Shown here one piece after another: positions 36,711 to 44,698 of a stretch of DNA of 64,000 bases. The stretch covers positions 1-64,000 of the forward strand of contig CANJPU010000011.1 of the NCBI GenBank assembly GCA_947476285.1, in the 5' to 3' direction. This stretch comes from Comamonadaceae bacterium (lineage in GTDB: Bacteria > Pseudomonadota > Gammaproteobacteria > Burkholderiales > Burkholderiaceae_C). Position 1 is the stretch's first letter, and every line of letters starts with the position of its first letter. The position numbers were made by a program, and so were the translations under genes. Under the pieces are notes generated by a model. The model was given only the letters and a program-made list of their open reading frames with translations, was not told the origin of the DNA and searched no databases.

Positions 36711-37855
36711 CGCAAACCCAATCCACGCGCGATCACGCCGCGCAATACTTCGCGCGTGCCGCCGCGCAGCGTGAAGCTGGGCGCGGTGAGCACAAGCTGG
36801 GCCAGGGCTTCGCTGAACTTGTCCTGCGGGTCGTCGCGGCTGGCCTCTACATCGATCACCAGGCGAGCGATCTCGGGTATCTCGCGTTCGAAGGCAGTGC
36901 CCAGGTCTTTGATGAGCGCAGCCTCGACATTCGGGCTGCGCCCAGCCTCCAGCATGCTGGCCACTGCGGTGGACATGCGCCGTAAAGTTGCAAGGTGCGC
37001 CACCAGCCGGCCCACCTGCACCGCCTGCTCGCGGTTAGGAGATTTGCCAACCCGATCGACCAATGCGCGCAGCAACTGATAGGCGCTCAGAAACCGGTCG
37101 GGCCCCGAGCGCTCGAAGGCCAGCTCGGAGGTCACCATGTCCCAGCCTTGGCCGGGCTGGCCCACCAGCATGTCGTCTGGCACGAAGTAGTTGTCAAAGT
37201 GAACTTCGTTGAATTCGCGGTGGCCGGTCAAGTCAAGAATCGGGCGAATCGTCACGCCAGGCTGGTCCATCGCGGTGATCATCTGGGTCAAGCCGTCTTG
37301 GCGTCGGTCGCCTGCCGGCGCGGTGCGCACCAGCGTGATGAGGTAGTCCGCCTGGTGTGCGTTGGTTGTCCAGATCTTGCTGCCGTTGATGCGCCAGCCG
37401 CCCTCCACCTTGTCCGCGCGGGTGCGCACTGCGGCAAGGTCAGAGCCCGAGTCGGGCTCACTCATGCCGATGCCAAAGGCGCATTCTCCGCGTGCGATGC
37501 GCGGCAGTATCTCGCGCTTGGCGCGTTCGCCGCCGTGTCGCAAAATTTGCGGGCCCGACTGCCTGTCGGCAATCCAGTGCGCGCCGCAGGGTGCGCCGGC
37601 GGCCAGCATTTCCTCGATCACCACATAGCGCTCCAGGGCCGAACAATCGCCGCCGCCGTATTGCCGCGGCCAGGTCATGCCAATGAACCCTGCCGCGCCG
37701 GCCCGCTGGGAAAATTCTTTGTTGAAGGTCGTCCAGGTGGTCTTCCACGGCACAAAGCCGCCGCGCGCGAGCTCAGCGGCCAGAAACTCGCGCACCTTCG
37801 CACGCGCCGGCTCGTAGGCCGCCAGCCCGCCAGTTGGATCAAATTCGAATTTCAT
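36707..37855 (-). CDS. Acyl-CoA dehydrogenase, long subunit of a pair
   Basis: The 382-residue flavoprotein has FGIGMSEPDSGSDLAAVRTR and GSKIWTTNAH for FAD, and a C-terminal TLRGGTREVLRGVIARGLGL without the usual Glu before GT. It overlaps both neighbours by ATGA (hydratase upstream, short subunit downstream). With the 32127/33290 pair it makes two such enzymes within 6 kb, on opposite strands. Confidence 0.9.
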   Translation of the reverse strand: MKFEFDPTGGLAAYEPARAKVREFLAAELARGGFVPWKTTWTTFNKEFSQRAGAAGFIGMTWPRQYGGGDCSALERYVVIEEMLAAGAPCGAHWIADRQSGPQILRHGGERAKREILPRIARGECAFGIGMSEPDSGSDLAAVRTRADKVEGGWRINGSKIWTTNAHQADYLITLVRTAPAGDRRQDGLTQMITAMDQPGVTIRPILDLTGHREFNEVHFDNYFVPDDMLVGQPGQGWDMVTSELAFERSGPDRFLSAYQLLRALVDRVGKSPNREQAVQVGRLVAHLATLRRMSTAVASMLEAGRSPNVEAALIKDLGTAFEREIPEIARLVIDVEASRDDPQDKFSEALAQLVLTAPSFTLRGGTREVLRGVIARGLGLR

Positions 37856-38652
37856 TGCCCGGTGAACTCAGGTTTGCGCTTTTCAAGAAAGGCCCGCACC
37901 GCTTCGTCATGGTCCTTGGTGTAGTGCGCCAGGGCTTGATAGGCGGCCGCGATTTCAAGCGAGGTGGCCAGGCTCACATGCTGGCTCTCGCGCAACAAGC
38001 GTTTGCTCAGGCGCAAGGTGCGCGCCGGGTTCACAGCGATACGCTGTGCCAGCGCGCGTGCCTCTTGCATCAGAGACTCATGCGGCACCACCTTGGTCAC
38101 CAGCCCGATCGCGCGCGCTTCGTTGGCGTCGATCGCCTCGCCGGTCAGCATCATCTCCAGCGCCTTGGTCTGCCCCACAGTGCGCGAGAGCAGCCAGGCG
38201 CCGCCATCGGCCGGCACAATGCCCAGCTTGACGAAGCTGCTGGCAAAGATGGCGCGCTCAGACGCGACACGCAGATCGCACATGCAGGTGATGTCCATGC
38301 CCGCGCCGATGGCCGGGCCATTGACGGCGGCGATGGTGGGCACGTCCAGCTCATACAAGGCCAGCGGAATCTGCTGAATGCCATTGCGGTAGGCATCACG
38401 AATCTCCACCGGGCTGCCGGCCGAAAAGCCCTTTTTGTCGCGCATGCTCTTGACATTGCCGCCGGCCGAAAACGCGGTGCCCGCGCCGGTGAGGATCAGC
38501 ACCTTGACGCTGGGGTCGCGCTTGATGCGTGCGCAGACCTCAACGAATTCCAGCATCTGGTGCTCCTCGGTCAGCGCATTGCGCTCCTCGGGCCGATTCA
38601 TCGTCAAGGTGACGATGCCTTCACTCTCTTCGTACAGCAAAAAACCGCTCAT
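37852..38652 (-). CDS. Enoyl-CoA hydratase/isomerase family protein
   Basis: The 266-residue crotonase-fold protein has LTMNRPEERNALTEEH, GTAFSAGGNVKSM (oxyanion hole), AAVNGPAIGAGMDITCMCDL and GIVPADGGAWLLSRTVG, with Asp where a hydratase has its second Glu, so isomerase or another activity is possible. GGAG precedes ATG 38652. It is the first gene of the four-gene minus-strand operon ending with the CoA-transferase. Confidence 0.9.
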   Translation of the reverse strand: MSGFLLYEESEGIVTLTMNRPEERNALTEEHQMLEFVEVCARIKRDPSVKVLILTGAGTAFSAGGNVKSMRDKKGFSAGSPVEIRDAYRNGIQQIPLALYELDVPTIAAVNGPAIGAGMDITCMCDLRVASERAIFASSFVKLGIVPADGGAWLLSRTVGQTKALEMMLTGEAIDANEARAIGLVTKVVPHESLMQEARALAQRIAVNPARTLRLSKRLLRESQHVSLATSLEIAAAYQALAHYTKDHDEAVRAFLEKRKPEFTGQ

Positions 38653-39087
38653 TTGAATCTCCGCTTTGATGAGCAAGATTCTAGGAGCGGTCAGGTGGCT
38701 GTAGAAGTGATATTTATTCCTGGGGTCATAGTCGGGCAGGGAAAGTCAAATGCGCGCCGACGGGGGCGCGCTCAGCGAAGGCTGTGGGAGCGCGGCGAAG
38801 GCGCCCGGGGACTGCCGGATCCTGGCGAAGTTGTCTCGCGACGAGATAGATCCTGCTCGTGGACCGCCGGCGAAATCTGCGCCCCAGGCAGTCAGGCCGG
38901 GGATGCATCCCCCCAATGGGCAAACTCAATGGGCCGCTCTGAGCTGGCCCGTTGCGCTCGTTGCCTAGATACCGACGTTCGTTGCTCATTTGCCCTGGTT
39001 CGTTGATGTATTAGACGTTTCCGAATTCGGAGGCAACCCCGCGTCAGCAATGCAGCGGCATCGGGTGTTGGCCACTGACCCGCAGGC
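38653..39087. other. Intergenic region with no gene seen
   Basis: These 435 bases hold the promoter side of the minus-strand hydratase operon and then a GC-rich segment whose open frames show no family resemblance. It begins an accessory patch that continues with a small hypothetical gene and an IS3 fragment. Confidence 0.5.
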
Positions 39088-39528
39088 CTACCTCACCAGC
39101 GGCACTGTTTTGCAATTACCAGATGCACAAATTGCTTCCAGCGCTGCAGTCAGGTCGCCGCAGTCAGACCGGAAGAGAGCGGGGCCGCTTGATCCCATAC
39201 TTAACCAATATACGAGCCACCCGCCTCGTGCGTAGTAGCTTTTGTGCCGAAACAAAATCTCACGGCTTTGTGCGTCAACGAACACGACATCAGTTCCCCG
39301 AATCAGTGGCGTGCCCTCGACAGACAATCTCGTTTCGTCGCGCATTTCTATCGTTCGTAATCGAGCATTCGAAATATCGGCTGGTCTTATCTGGTTCGCC
39401 CTACACAGTTCCTCAAACTTCGGCTTCGCTATCAGCTCATCAAAAAATAGCAATATGAAAAGCAGTGACACTACCAGTCCCGAAACCAAGACAAGACGAA
39501 TGGATGAGGGGCTTAGCAGGAATGACAT
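39088..39528 (-). CDS. Hypothetical single-pass membrane protein
   Basis: The 146-residue protein has one N-terminal hydrophobic segment (about 9-30, LVLVSGLVVSLLFILLFFDE) followed by a polar domain with four cysteines, two of them in ICASGNCKT. CGGAGAAAAT is placed well for ATG 39528. GC content is visibly lower than in the flanking operons. I do not recognise a family; the domain is probably periplasmic. Confidence 0.6.
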   Translation of the reverse strand: MSFLLSPSSIRLVLVSGLVVSLLFILLFFDELIAKPKFEELCRANQIRPADISNARLRTIEMRDETRLSVEGTPLIRGTDVVFVDAQSREILFRHKSYYARGGWLVYWLSMGSSGPALFRSDCGDLTAALEAICASGNCKTVPLVR

Positions 39529-39726
39529 ATTTTCTCCGGGAAACCTGATTCGCGGGCGATTTGGTATTGATTCACCAGAAGCCTGAACCCGGCATCATGC
39601 GGTTGGTGCGCCTTGGCTCGCACAGTGATTTTAGCTGTGACGGTTGATTTGGCCATTGCAATCACTTCCATTGGCTTAACGTACTTTAAATTCCGTTTTC
39701 TGAGACGGCCCCAGGTAGTTGTCGCC

Positions 39727-39903
39727 TCATCTCACGCGCGGGCGTGAGTACGAGGGCTTCACGCCCAGCCAGTTGAGCATCGCCAGCACCGTCGTGCCCT
39801 TGAGCATGGAGCTGTTGTCCCCGTGCAAGACCGGTTTGACAGTCATCATCGCAATGCACTCGGCCAGCGCGGTGGGACGTACCAGGTGCGCGGCATGGCA
39901 ACG
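39727..39903 (-). mobile_element. IS3-family transposase OrfB fragment
   Basis: Read on the minus strand, AAHLVRPTALAECIAMM is followed by KPVLHGDNSSMLKGTTVLAM and LNWLGVKPSYSRPRV, the part of the IS3 OrfB integrase core around the second catalytic Asp. Sequence on both sides no longer matches the family, and a stop and frame change follow SRPRV, where SDDN is expected. It is a dead remnant. No gene is seen in the rest of 39529-39964. Confidence 0.8.
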
Positions 39904-39964
39904 CATTCCATTGCCCCGCTGTCACGCGGTAGCAACGTGGCCACTTCTCTGTTCCCGACCTCCC

Positions 39965-40870
39965 TCACCGCACCCACAAGGCATTGGGCACATCAAAATC
40001 CACGCCCTTCTCAATCAGCGAATTCACCAGCCGCAGCATCCCCCGGTTGTCATCGGCACGCCAGATCAGGCTGTAGCTGACTTGCGGCAGCGCCGGCTTG
40101 CTCCGCTGCATGACCACCAGCTTTCTGTTGATCAAGGGCAAAACATAGTTCATGGGCATGAAGCTGATGCCCACGCCGGCCACCGTGAGCGCGATGATGG
40201 CGGTCATGCTGTTGCAGACCACACCCTTGCGCAAGCGCACCTGGTGCGACTGCTGCCATGCGTCCAGCACCTGGTTCAGGCCCGAGTCGGCGGTGGATGA
40301 GATCACCGGGTGGCGCTCGAATGATTTCGCGTCCAGCACCGTGCTGCTGCCGGCTCGCTTGGGCGAGACGATCCAGCAAAATTTCAGAGTGGCCAGGGTC
40401 TTATAGGCCACATGTTCCGAGGCCGGCGTGCCGGCGATCACGGCGCAATCGATCTCGCCTCTCTCGACTTGTCGCTCCATGCTTTTGCCCAGACCGACCT
40501 GGGGTTTGAAATGCAGGTTCGGGTACTTGTCGCGCAGGCCATTGACGAAGGATGGAAACCAGGTTGTGGCTGACAACTCGCTCAGTCCGATGTTGCAGGT
40601 GCCGGCTGCTTCGGTTTGCACGCTCAGGTCCTGACGCATGCTTTTTTCAAGCTCGAGCATGCGGCGGGCCTTCTCAAGCAGGGCTTCGCCTGCCGCTGTC
40701 AGCCTTGCACGCTTGCTGGTGCGATCGAACAGGGTTTGCCCCAGATCGCTTTCCAGCTCGGCGATGCGTTTGGACAGCGACGACTGCGTGACATGCAATC
40801 GCGCTGCGGCAATGGCGAAGGTGCCAAGCCGGGCCGCAAGGTAGAAGGCTTCGAGTTGCTTGAGTGTCAC
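39965..40870 (-). CDS. LysR family transcriptional regulator
   Basis: The 301-residue protein begins with the LysR helix-turn-helix LKQLEAFYLAARLGTFAIAA...SSLSKRIAELESDLG and has a type-2 periplasmic-binding-like effector domain. It follows the GST gene by 21 bases in the same direction and may be co-transcribed with it. Its targets are unknown; the neighbouring Bug and hydrolase genes are candidates. Confidence 0.92.
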   Translation of the reverse strand: MTLKQLEAFYLAARLGTFAIAAARLHVTQSSLSKRIAELESDLGQTLFDRTSKRARLTAAGEALLEKARRMLELEKSMRQDLSVQTEAAGTCNIGLSELSATTWFPSFVNGLRDKYPNLHFKPQVGLGKSMERQVERGEIDCAVIAGTPASEHVAYKTLATLKFCWIVSPKRAGSSTVLDAKSFERHPVISSTADSGLNQVLDAWQQSHQVRLRKGVVCNSMTAIIALTVAGVGISFMPMNYVLPLINRKLVVMQRSKPALPQVSYSLIWRADDNRGMLRLVNSLIEKGVDFDVPNALWVR

Positions 40871-40891
40871 GTGCGCATGTGCTTGAACGCC

Positions 40892-41506
40892 TCAGGCCGG
40901 TGGCGGCGCGGTCGTCTGGAACGAGGGCCTTGCAGAGAAACGCTCTGCGAATTGGGCCAGCGCCGGGTGTAGCGCGCGCCAGCCGTGGGCCGGCTGAGAG
41001 CGATCGAGGTAGCCGCAGCCGTAGGCCACCGCGATGTCGGCCAGGCTGAAACGCCCGCCGTGGCAGAACTGGGCCGTGCCGAGGTCGCGGTTCATCACGG
41101 CCAGGGCGCGGCTGATCTTGCTGTGCTGCTTGTCGTACCACTCAGTGGAGCGTCTTTTTTCTTCGGGTTCGCGCGAGTCGTGTGCAATTTCAACCGTGGC
41201 ATCGACCATGCCATCGGCCAGTGCCTCCCAGCGGCGAACTTCAATTCGGTCTTCAAAGGATTCAGGGATGAGTTTAGGCCCGGCGGAAACGCCGTCGAGG
41301 TACTCGACGATCACTGATGAGTCATAGACCGCGCGGCCGTCATCGCGTACCAGCACCGGCACCTTGCCCAGCGGATTGAACTGCGGCACGCTTGAACCGG
41401 GCATGGAGGGCCGGTCCACCACGAACTCGCAGGCGATGGATTTCTCCTGGATGAAAATGCGCACTTTGCGCACATAGGGACTTGTGGGTGAACCGATTAA
41501 CTTCAT
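40892..41506 (-). CDS. Glutathione S-transferase
   Basis: The 204-residue protein has an N-terminal thioredoxin-like domain (MKLIGSPTSPYVRKVRIFIQ, NPLGKVPVLVRDDGRAVYDS with cis-Pro and the Asp-Ser pair) and a helical C-terminal domain (GRFSLADIAVAYGCGYL). The length is that of a normal GST. Ser10-Pro-Tyr-Val fits a beta/other-class active site. It lies between a Bug gene and a LysR gene on the minus strand. Confidence 0.9.
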   Translation of the reverse strand: MKLIGSPTSPYVRKVRIFIQEKSIACEFVVDRPSMPGSSVPQFNPLGKVPVLVRDDGRAVYDSSVIVEYLDGVSAGPKLIPESFEDRIEVRRWEALADGMVDATVEIAHDSREPEEKRRSTEWYDKQHSKISRALAVMNRDLGTAQFCHGGRFSLADIAVAYGCGYLDRSQPAHGWRALHPALAQFAERFSARPSFQTTAPPPA

Positions 41507-41530
41507 CGAGGCCTTTCAGACTGGTTTGCA

Positions 41531-41553
41531 GGGCTGCCGCATGTGCGCAGCCC
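41531..41553. terminator. Hairpin between the Bug and GST genes
   Basis: GGGCTGC (41531-41537) and GCAGCCC (41547-41553) pair perfectly around a 9-nt loop in the 162-base gap. No T-tract follows on either strand, so it could equally be an operator. Confidence 0.4.
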
Positions 41554-41668
41554 GTGCATTGTTACGCAAACACGATCAGGCCGCCATGCTCAGGTCGGCG
41601 CGCTACACAGCAGTGAGCGTGACGATGCCTGGAAGATTTGTGGGCATGGCGTGTGTGTGACCTGCTCT

Positions 41669-42652
41669 TTACTCGCCGGTGATCTTGCGTTCACGCACGA
41701 TCGTTCCCCATTTTTGGGACTCGGTTGTCATGAAATCGGTAAGCTGCGTGCGCGTGGTGGGGTGCGGGGTCAGGCCGAGCTTGCTCAGTGCGTCACGCAT
41801 CGCGGGATCAGTGAGCACCTTCACGATCTCCTGGTTCCAGCGATCGAGCAAGGCCGTGGGCGTTTTGGCCGAAGCCACGAACGCATACCAGTTGAGCGCC
41901 TCGAAGCCTGGCAAGGCCGACTCGGCCAGGGTCGGAATGTTGGGCATGTAAGCCGGCCGGGTCAAGCCGGTGGTGGCCAGTGCCGTCAGCCGGCCTGTCT
42001 CCAGGTGCGACAGCGCGGAGGGCGGCGCGGCGAAGTAGCCTGTGAAGCGCCCGCCCAGCAGGTCTTGCATGGCCGGCGCACCACCGCGGTAGGGCACATG
42101 AACCATCTCGGCGCCCACGCGCTGCGCGAACAATTCACCAGTCAGGTGCGATGCCGATCCCACCCCGGTGGAGGCGTAGCTCACCGTGCCAGGCGCACGC
42201 TTGGCCTGGGCCACGAAATCGGCCAGGCTCTTGATGCCTGAATTGGCGTTGACCACCAGCACATTGGGAAAATGCACACCGCCTGAGAGCGGCGCAAGAT
42301 CCTTGAAGGGGTCATAGCCCACCTTCATCATGTGCGGCGCGATGGTGAGCGGCCCGATCGAGCCCAGCAAAATCACCGAGCCATCGGCCGGCCCGTTGGC
42401 CACTTGCTGGTGGGCGATGTTGCCGCCAGCGCCCGCCTTGTTGTCCACGATCACCGACTGGCCAATGTTCTCGGCCAAGGCCTTGGCGATCAGCCGCGCG
42501 GCGGCGTCGGCCGCACCACCGGGTGCGAAGCCAACGATCATGGTCACCGGTCTCTTGGGCGGGAAATCCTGTGCCAGCGATGCGCTGGGTAACGCGAAGA
42601 CGAAGCCAATCAGGCAGAGCGCCGCTGCCGCGATTCGTTGGCGCTGGATCAT
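41669..42652 (-). CDS. Bug-family TTT substrate-binding protein
   Basis: The 327-residue periplasmic protein has a signal peptide (MIQRQRIAAAALCLIGFVFA), PPKRPVTMIVGFAPGGAAD, DNKAGAGGNIAHQQV (NRPGAGG-like) and VHVPYRGG. ATG 42652 is the start of the signal; the upstream extension is not conserved. It lies downstream of the hydrolase and of another Bug gene, possibly in one transcript. Confidence 0.93.
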   Translation of the reverse strand: MIQRQRIAAAALCLIGFVFALPSASLAQDFPPKRPVTMIVGFAPGGAADAAARLIAKALAENIGQSVIVDNKAGAGGNIAHQQVANGPADGSVILLGSIGPLTIAPHMMKVGYDPFKDLAPLSGGVHFPNVLVVNANSGIKSLADFVAQAKRAPGTVSYASTGVGSASHLTGELFAQRVGAEMVHVPYRGGAPAMQDLLGGRFTGYFAAPPSALSHLETGRLTALATTGLTRPAYMPNIPTLAESALPGFEALNWYAFVASAKTPTALLDRWNQEIVKVLTDPAMRDALSKLGLTPHPTTRTQLTDFMTTESQKWGTIVRERKITGE

Positions 42653-42755
42653 GGGGTTGCTCCTTGGGTGCGGGTTGGGGTGCTGACCTGTGCAGTGTGG
42701 CACACCCGGCAGGCAGGCCTTGAGCTTGGCAGCCCGACAGTGCCGCGAAAGACCC

Positions 42756-43574
42756 CTACAGCCGCGCCCGCAGAAAGCGCAGCAACGCGGGGGCCAGCAC
42801 CGCGCTGTTGCTATGCGGCTCGTCAAGCGCATCGCCGATCCAGAAATGCGCGGCTCCGGGAATGATCAGTTCCCTCGCAAAGTGCCCTGCCTGGCGCAAG
42901 GCCTGCAGAAACACCGCCGACTGCGCCTGACCATCCACGGTGGTGTCCGCATCGCCCCAGGCCAGCAGAAACGACACGGCGTTGCTGCGCGCACTGACAT
43001 ACGAGAGCGGGGACGCGTCAAAATACGCCCGCCTGTCGTCCAGAAGGCTCACGCCCAGCAAGCGCTGGCAGATCGGGTCGCGCGGCCTGGCCACCAGATC
43101 GTGTTGCCACTGGCGCACCAGATCAAAGATGCCATAGACGCAGACCACGGCTTTCACATCGGCCGATACCTGCGCGCCAGATGCGTCCCAGCGCGGCCCA
43201 GCCAGCGCCGCCAGGCTCACCAGATGTGCGCCGGAAGAATCACCCATCAGCGCGATGCGATCAGAGTCCACGCTCAATTCTTCTGCATTTGCCCTCACAT
43301 GGCGCACCGCAGATTGCACATCCTTGATGGCCGTTGGAAATCCAGGGTGTTGATCAGTGGACAGACGATGCGTCACGGCCAGCACGACGTAGCCGTGGCT
43401 TGCGAGCCACGGCCCCCAGTGGCGGTAGTAGTCCAGGTTGTTGCGCTGCCAGCCTCCACCATGCACTGCCACCAGCGCAGGGTATTGGCCGGCCTGAGTC
43501 GGGGCATACAGCCGCGCCTGCAGGTGCTGGCCGTCTTCAGTCGCAACGGTGATGTCGGCCAATGAGGTGTCCAA
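42756..43574 (-). CDS. Alpha/beta hydrolase (esterase)
   Basis: The 272-residue protein has VAVHGGGWQRNN, an oxyanion HGGG motif, the nucleophile elbow MGDSSGAH, LAWGDADTTVDG with the acid, and GAAHFWIGD with the His. It resembles arylformamidase/BD-FAE-type esterases. It starts 13 bases after the stop of the Bug gene at 43588, so the pair is co-transcribed. Confidence 0.9.
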   Translation of the reverse strand: MDTSLADITVATEDGQHLQARLYAPTQAGQYPALVAVHGGGWQRNNLDYYRHWGPWLASHGYVVLAVTHRLSTDQHPGFPTAIKDVQSAVRHVRANAEELSVDSDRIALMGDSSGAHLVSLAALAGPRWDASGAQVSADVKAVVCVYGIFDLVRQWQHDLVARPRDPICQRLLGVSLLDDRRAYFDASPLSYVSARSNAVSFLLAWGDADTTVDGQAQSAVFLQALRQAGHFARELIIPGAAHFWIGDALDEPHSNSAVLAPALLRFLRARL

Positions 43575-43587
43575 AGATGTGGGCAGA

Positions 43588-44565
43588 TCAGTCGGCCTTG
43601 ATGTTGTTGGCTCTGGCCACTCCGCTCCACAGTCGGATCTCAGATGACACTGTGTTGGCCAGCTCCTCGGAGGTGCCGCCCTCGGGCGTGACGCTCATGC
43701 CAGCCATGCGAGCTTGAATGTCAGGCATGCGTGCCATGCGCGCCACCTCGGTCTGCAAACGCCGCACGATGGCCGCTGGCGTGCCCGCAGGCGCGAACAG
43801 GCCGATCCAGATCTTCATCTCCAGGTCCAGACCTTCTTCCTTGAGCGTGGGCACATCTGGAAAAGCCGCATCGCGCGTACCGCTGGTAATGGCCAATGCA
43901 CGAACCCGACCGCCTTTGACCAGAGAAGCTGCTGTCAATGTGTCGGCAAGGTACATGGACACATCGCCCGCTACCACGGCGTTATTGGCATCGGCCCCGC
44001 CCTTGTAGGGAATGTGCTGGCCCTGTATGCCCAGCCGGTTCTTGAGCAGCTCGGTGGCCAACTGGATGGAAGCGGCTGCTGAGGCGTAGTTGGACTTGTC
44101 TGGATTGGCCTTGGCATAGGAGACCAGCTCTTTGATGGACTTGCTCGGCCCGTTGGGCGGAACAATGAGCATCAGAGGATAAGAGCAGACCATGGACACC
44201 GGCGCGAGTTCCTTCTCGGGCGCGTAGGGCAGGCGTGAATAGATCGCCGCGTTGTACACCACCGCGCCACTGGTGGCCACCAGCAGGGTGTAGCCATCTG
44301 GCGGCGCCTTGGCCACATAGTTGGTGCCAATGATGGCCGCCACACCTGGCCGGTTTTCCACAACGAAAGGCTGACCCAGGGCCACAGACAACTTCTCGGC
44401 CACCATGCGCGCGGTCAGGTCGCTGCTGCCGCCGGGCGAGAAGGGCACCACAATTCGCACCGGCTTGTTCGGATAGTTGCCCGCGTCCTGCGCCACAACG
44501 CCCGCCCCAAGAAGCGACAAGGCAGCGCAAAGCGCCACACCACACACAATCTTCAAGCGGCTCAT
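43588..44565 (-). CDS. Bug-family TTT substrate-binding protein
   Basis: The 325-residue periplasmic protein has a signal peptide (MSRLKIVCGVALCAALSLLG), NYPNKPVRIVVPFSPGGSSD, ENRPGVAAIIGTNYV, PDGYTLLV and HIPYKGGAD. It is divergent from the D-aminoacylase-like gene across a 133-base region that carries the motif shared with the second LysR promoter. It heads the Bug-hydrolase(-Bug) transcript. Confidence 0.94.
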   Translation of the reverse strand: MSRLKIVCGVALCAALSLLGAGVVAQDAGNYPNKPVRIVVPFSPGGSSDLTARMVAEKLSVALGQPFVVENRPGVAAIIGTNYVAKAPPDGYTLLVATSGAVVYNAAIYSRLPYAPEKELAPVSMVCSYPLMLIVPPNGPSKSIKELVSYAKANPDKSNYASAAASIQLATELLKNRLGIQGQHIPYKGGADANNAVVAGDVSMYLADTLTAASLVKGGRVRALAITSGTRDAAFPDVPTLKEEGLDLEMKIWIGLFAPAGTPAAIVRRLQTEVARMARMPDIQARMAGMSVTPEGGTSEELANTVSSEIRLWSGVARANNIKAD

Positions 44566-44622
44566 GATGTCCTTGTTTATGGAAGGTTCGGTGAACGGAC
44601 TTTATGATGTACCAAGACGGCG

Positions 44623-44650
44623 ATCCATTACCATTTTTTGAGGAATTCAA
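44623..44650 (+). promoter_or_regulatory. Shared regulatory motif, copy 1
   Basis: The 28 bases begin ATCCATTACCATTTTTTGAG and end with a T-N11-A half-palindrome TTGAGGAATTCAA (44638-44650). Copy 2 lies on the minus strand at 47115-47088 and matches at 22 of 28 positions. It sits between the divergent Bug (43588) and D-aminoacylase-like genes, 48 bases before the latter's start, as expected of a LysR-type binding site. Confidence 0.65.
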
Positions 44651-44663
44651 TATCATTTTGATA
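44651..44663. promoter_or_regulatory. T-N11-A palindrome next to the shared motif
   Basis: TATCATTTTGATA is a perfect 13-bp palindrome with LysR-box geometry, directly after the 28-bp motif. It may be a second half-site for the same regulator. Confidence 0.45.
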
Positions 44664-44698
44664 TGAACTACCCGCTCGCCTGGCAATGAGCTTACTGC

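Noticed and set aside
37834..39006. Open frame of 390 codons on the plus strand
   Set aside because: Antisense to the enoyl-CoA hydratase gene for most of its length, with no recognisable domain.
38980..39030. Possible integron attC-like site around ATTAGAC
   Set aside because: No matching inverse core site or hairpin with the expected spacing could be found.
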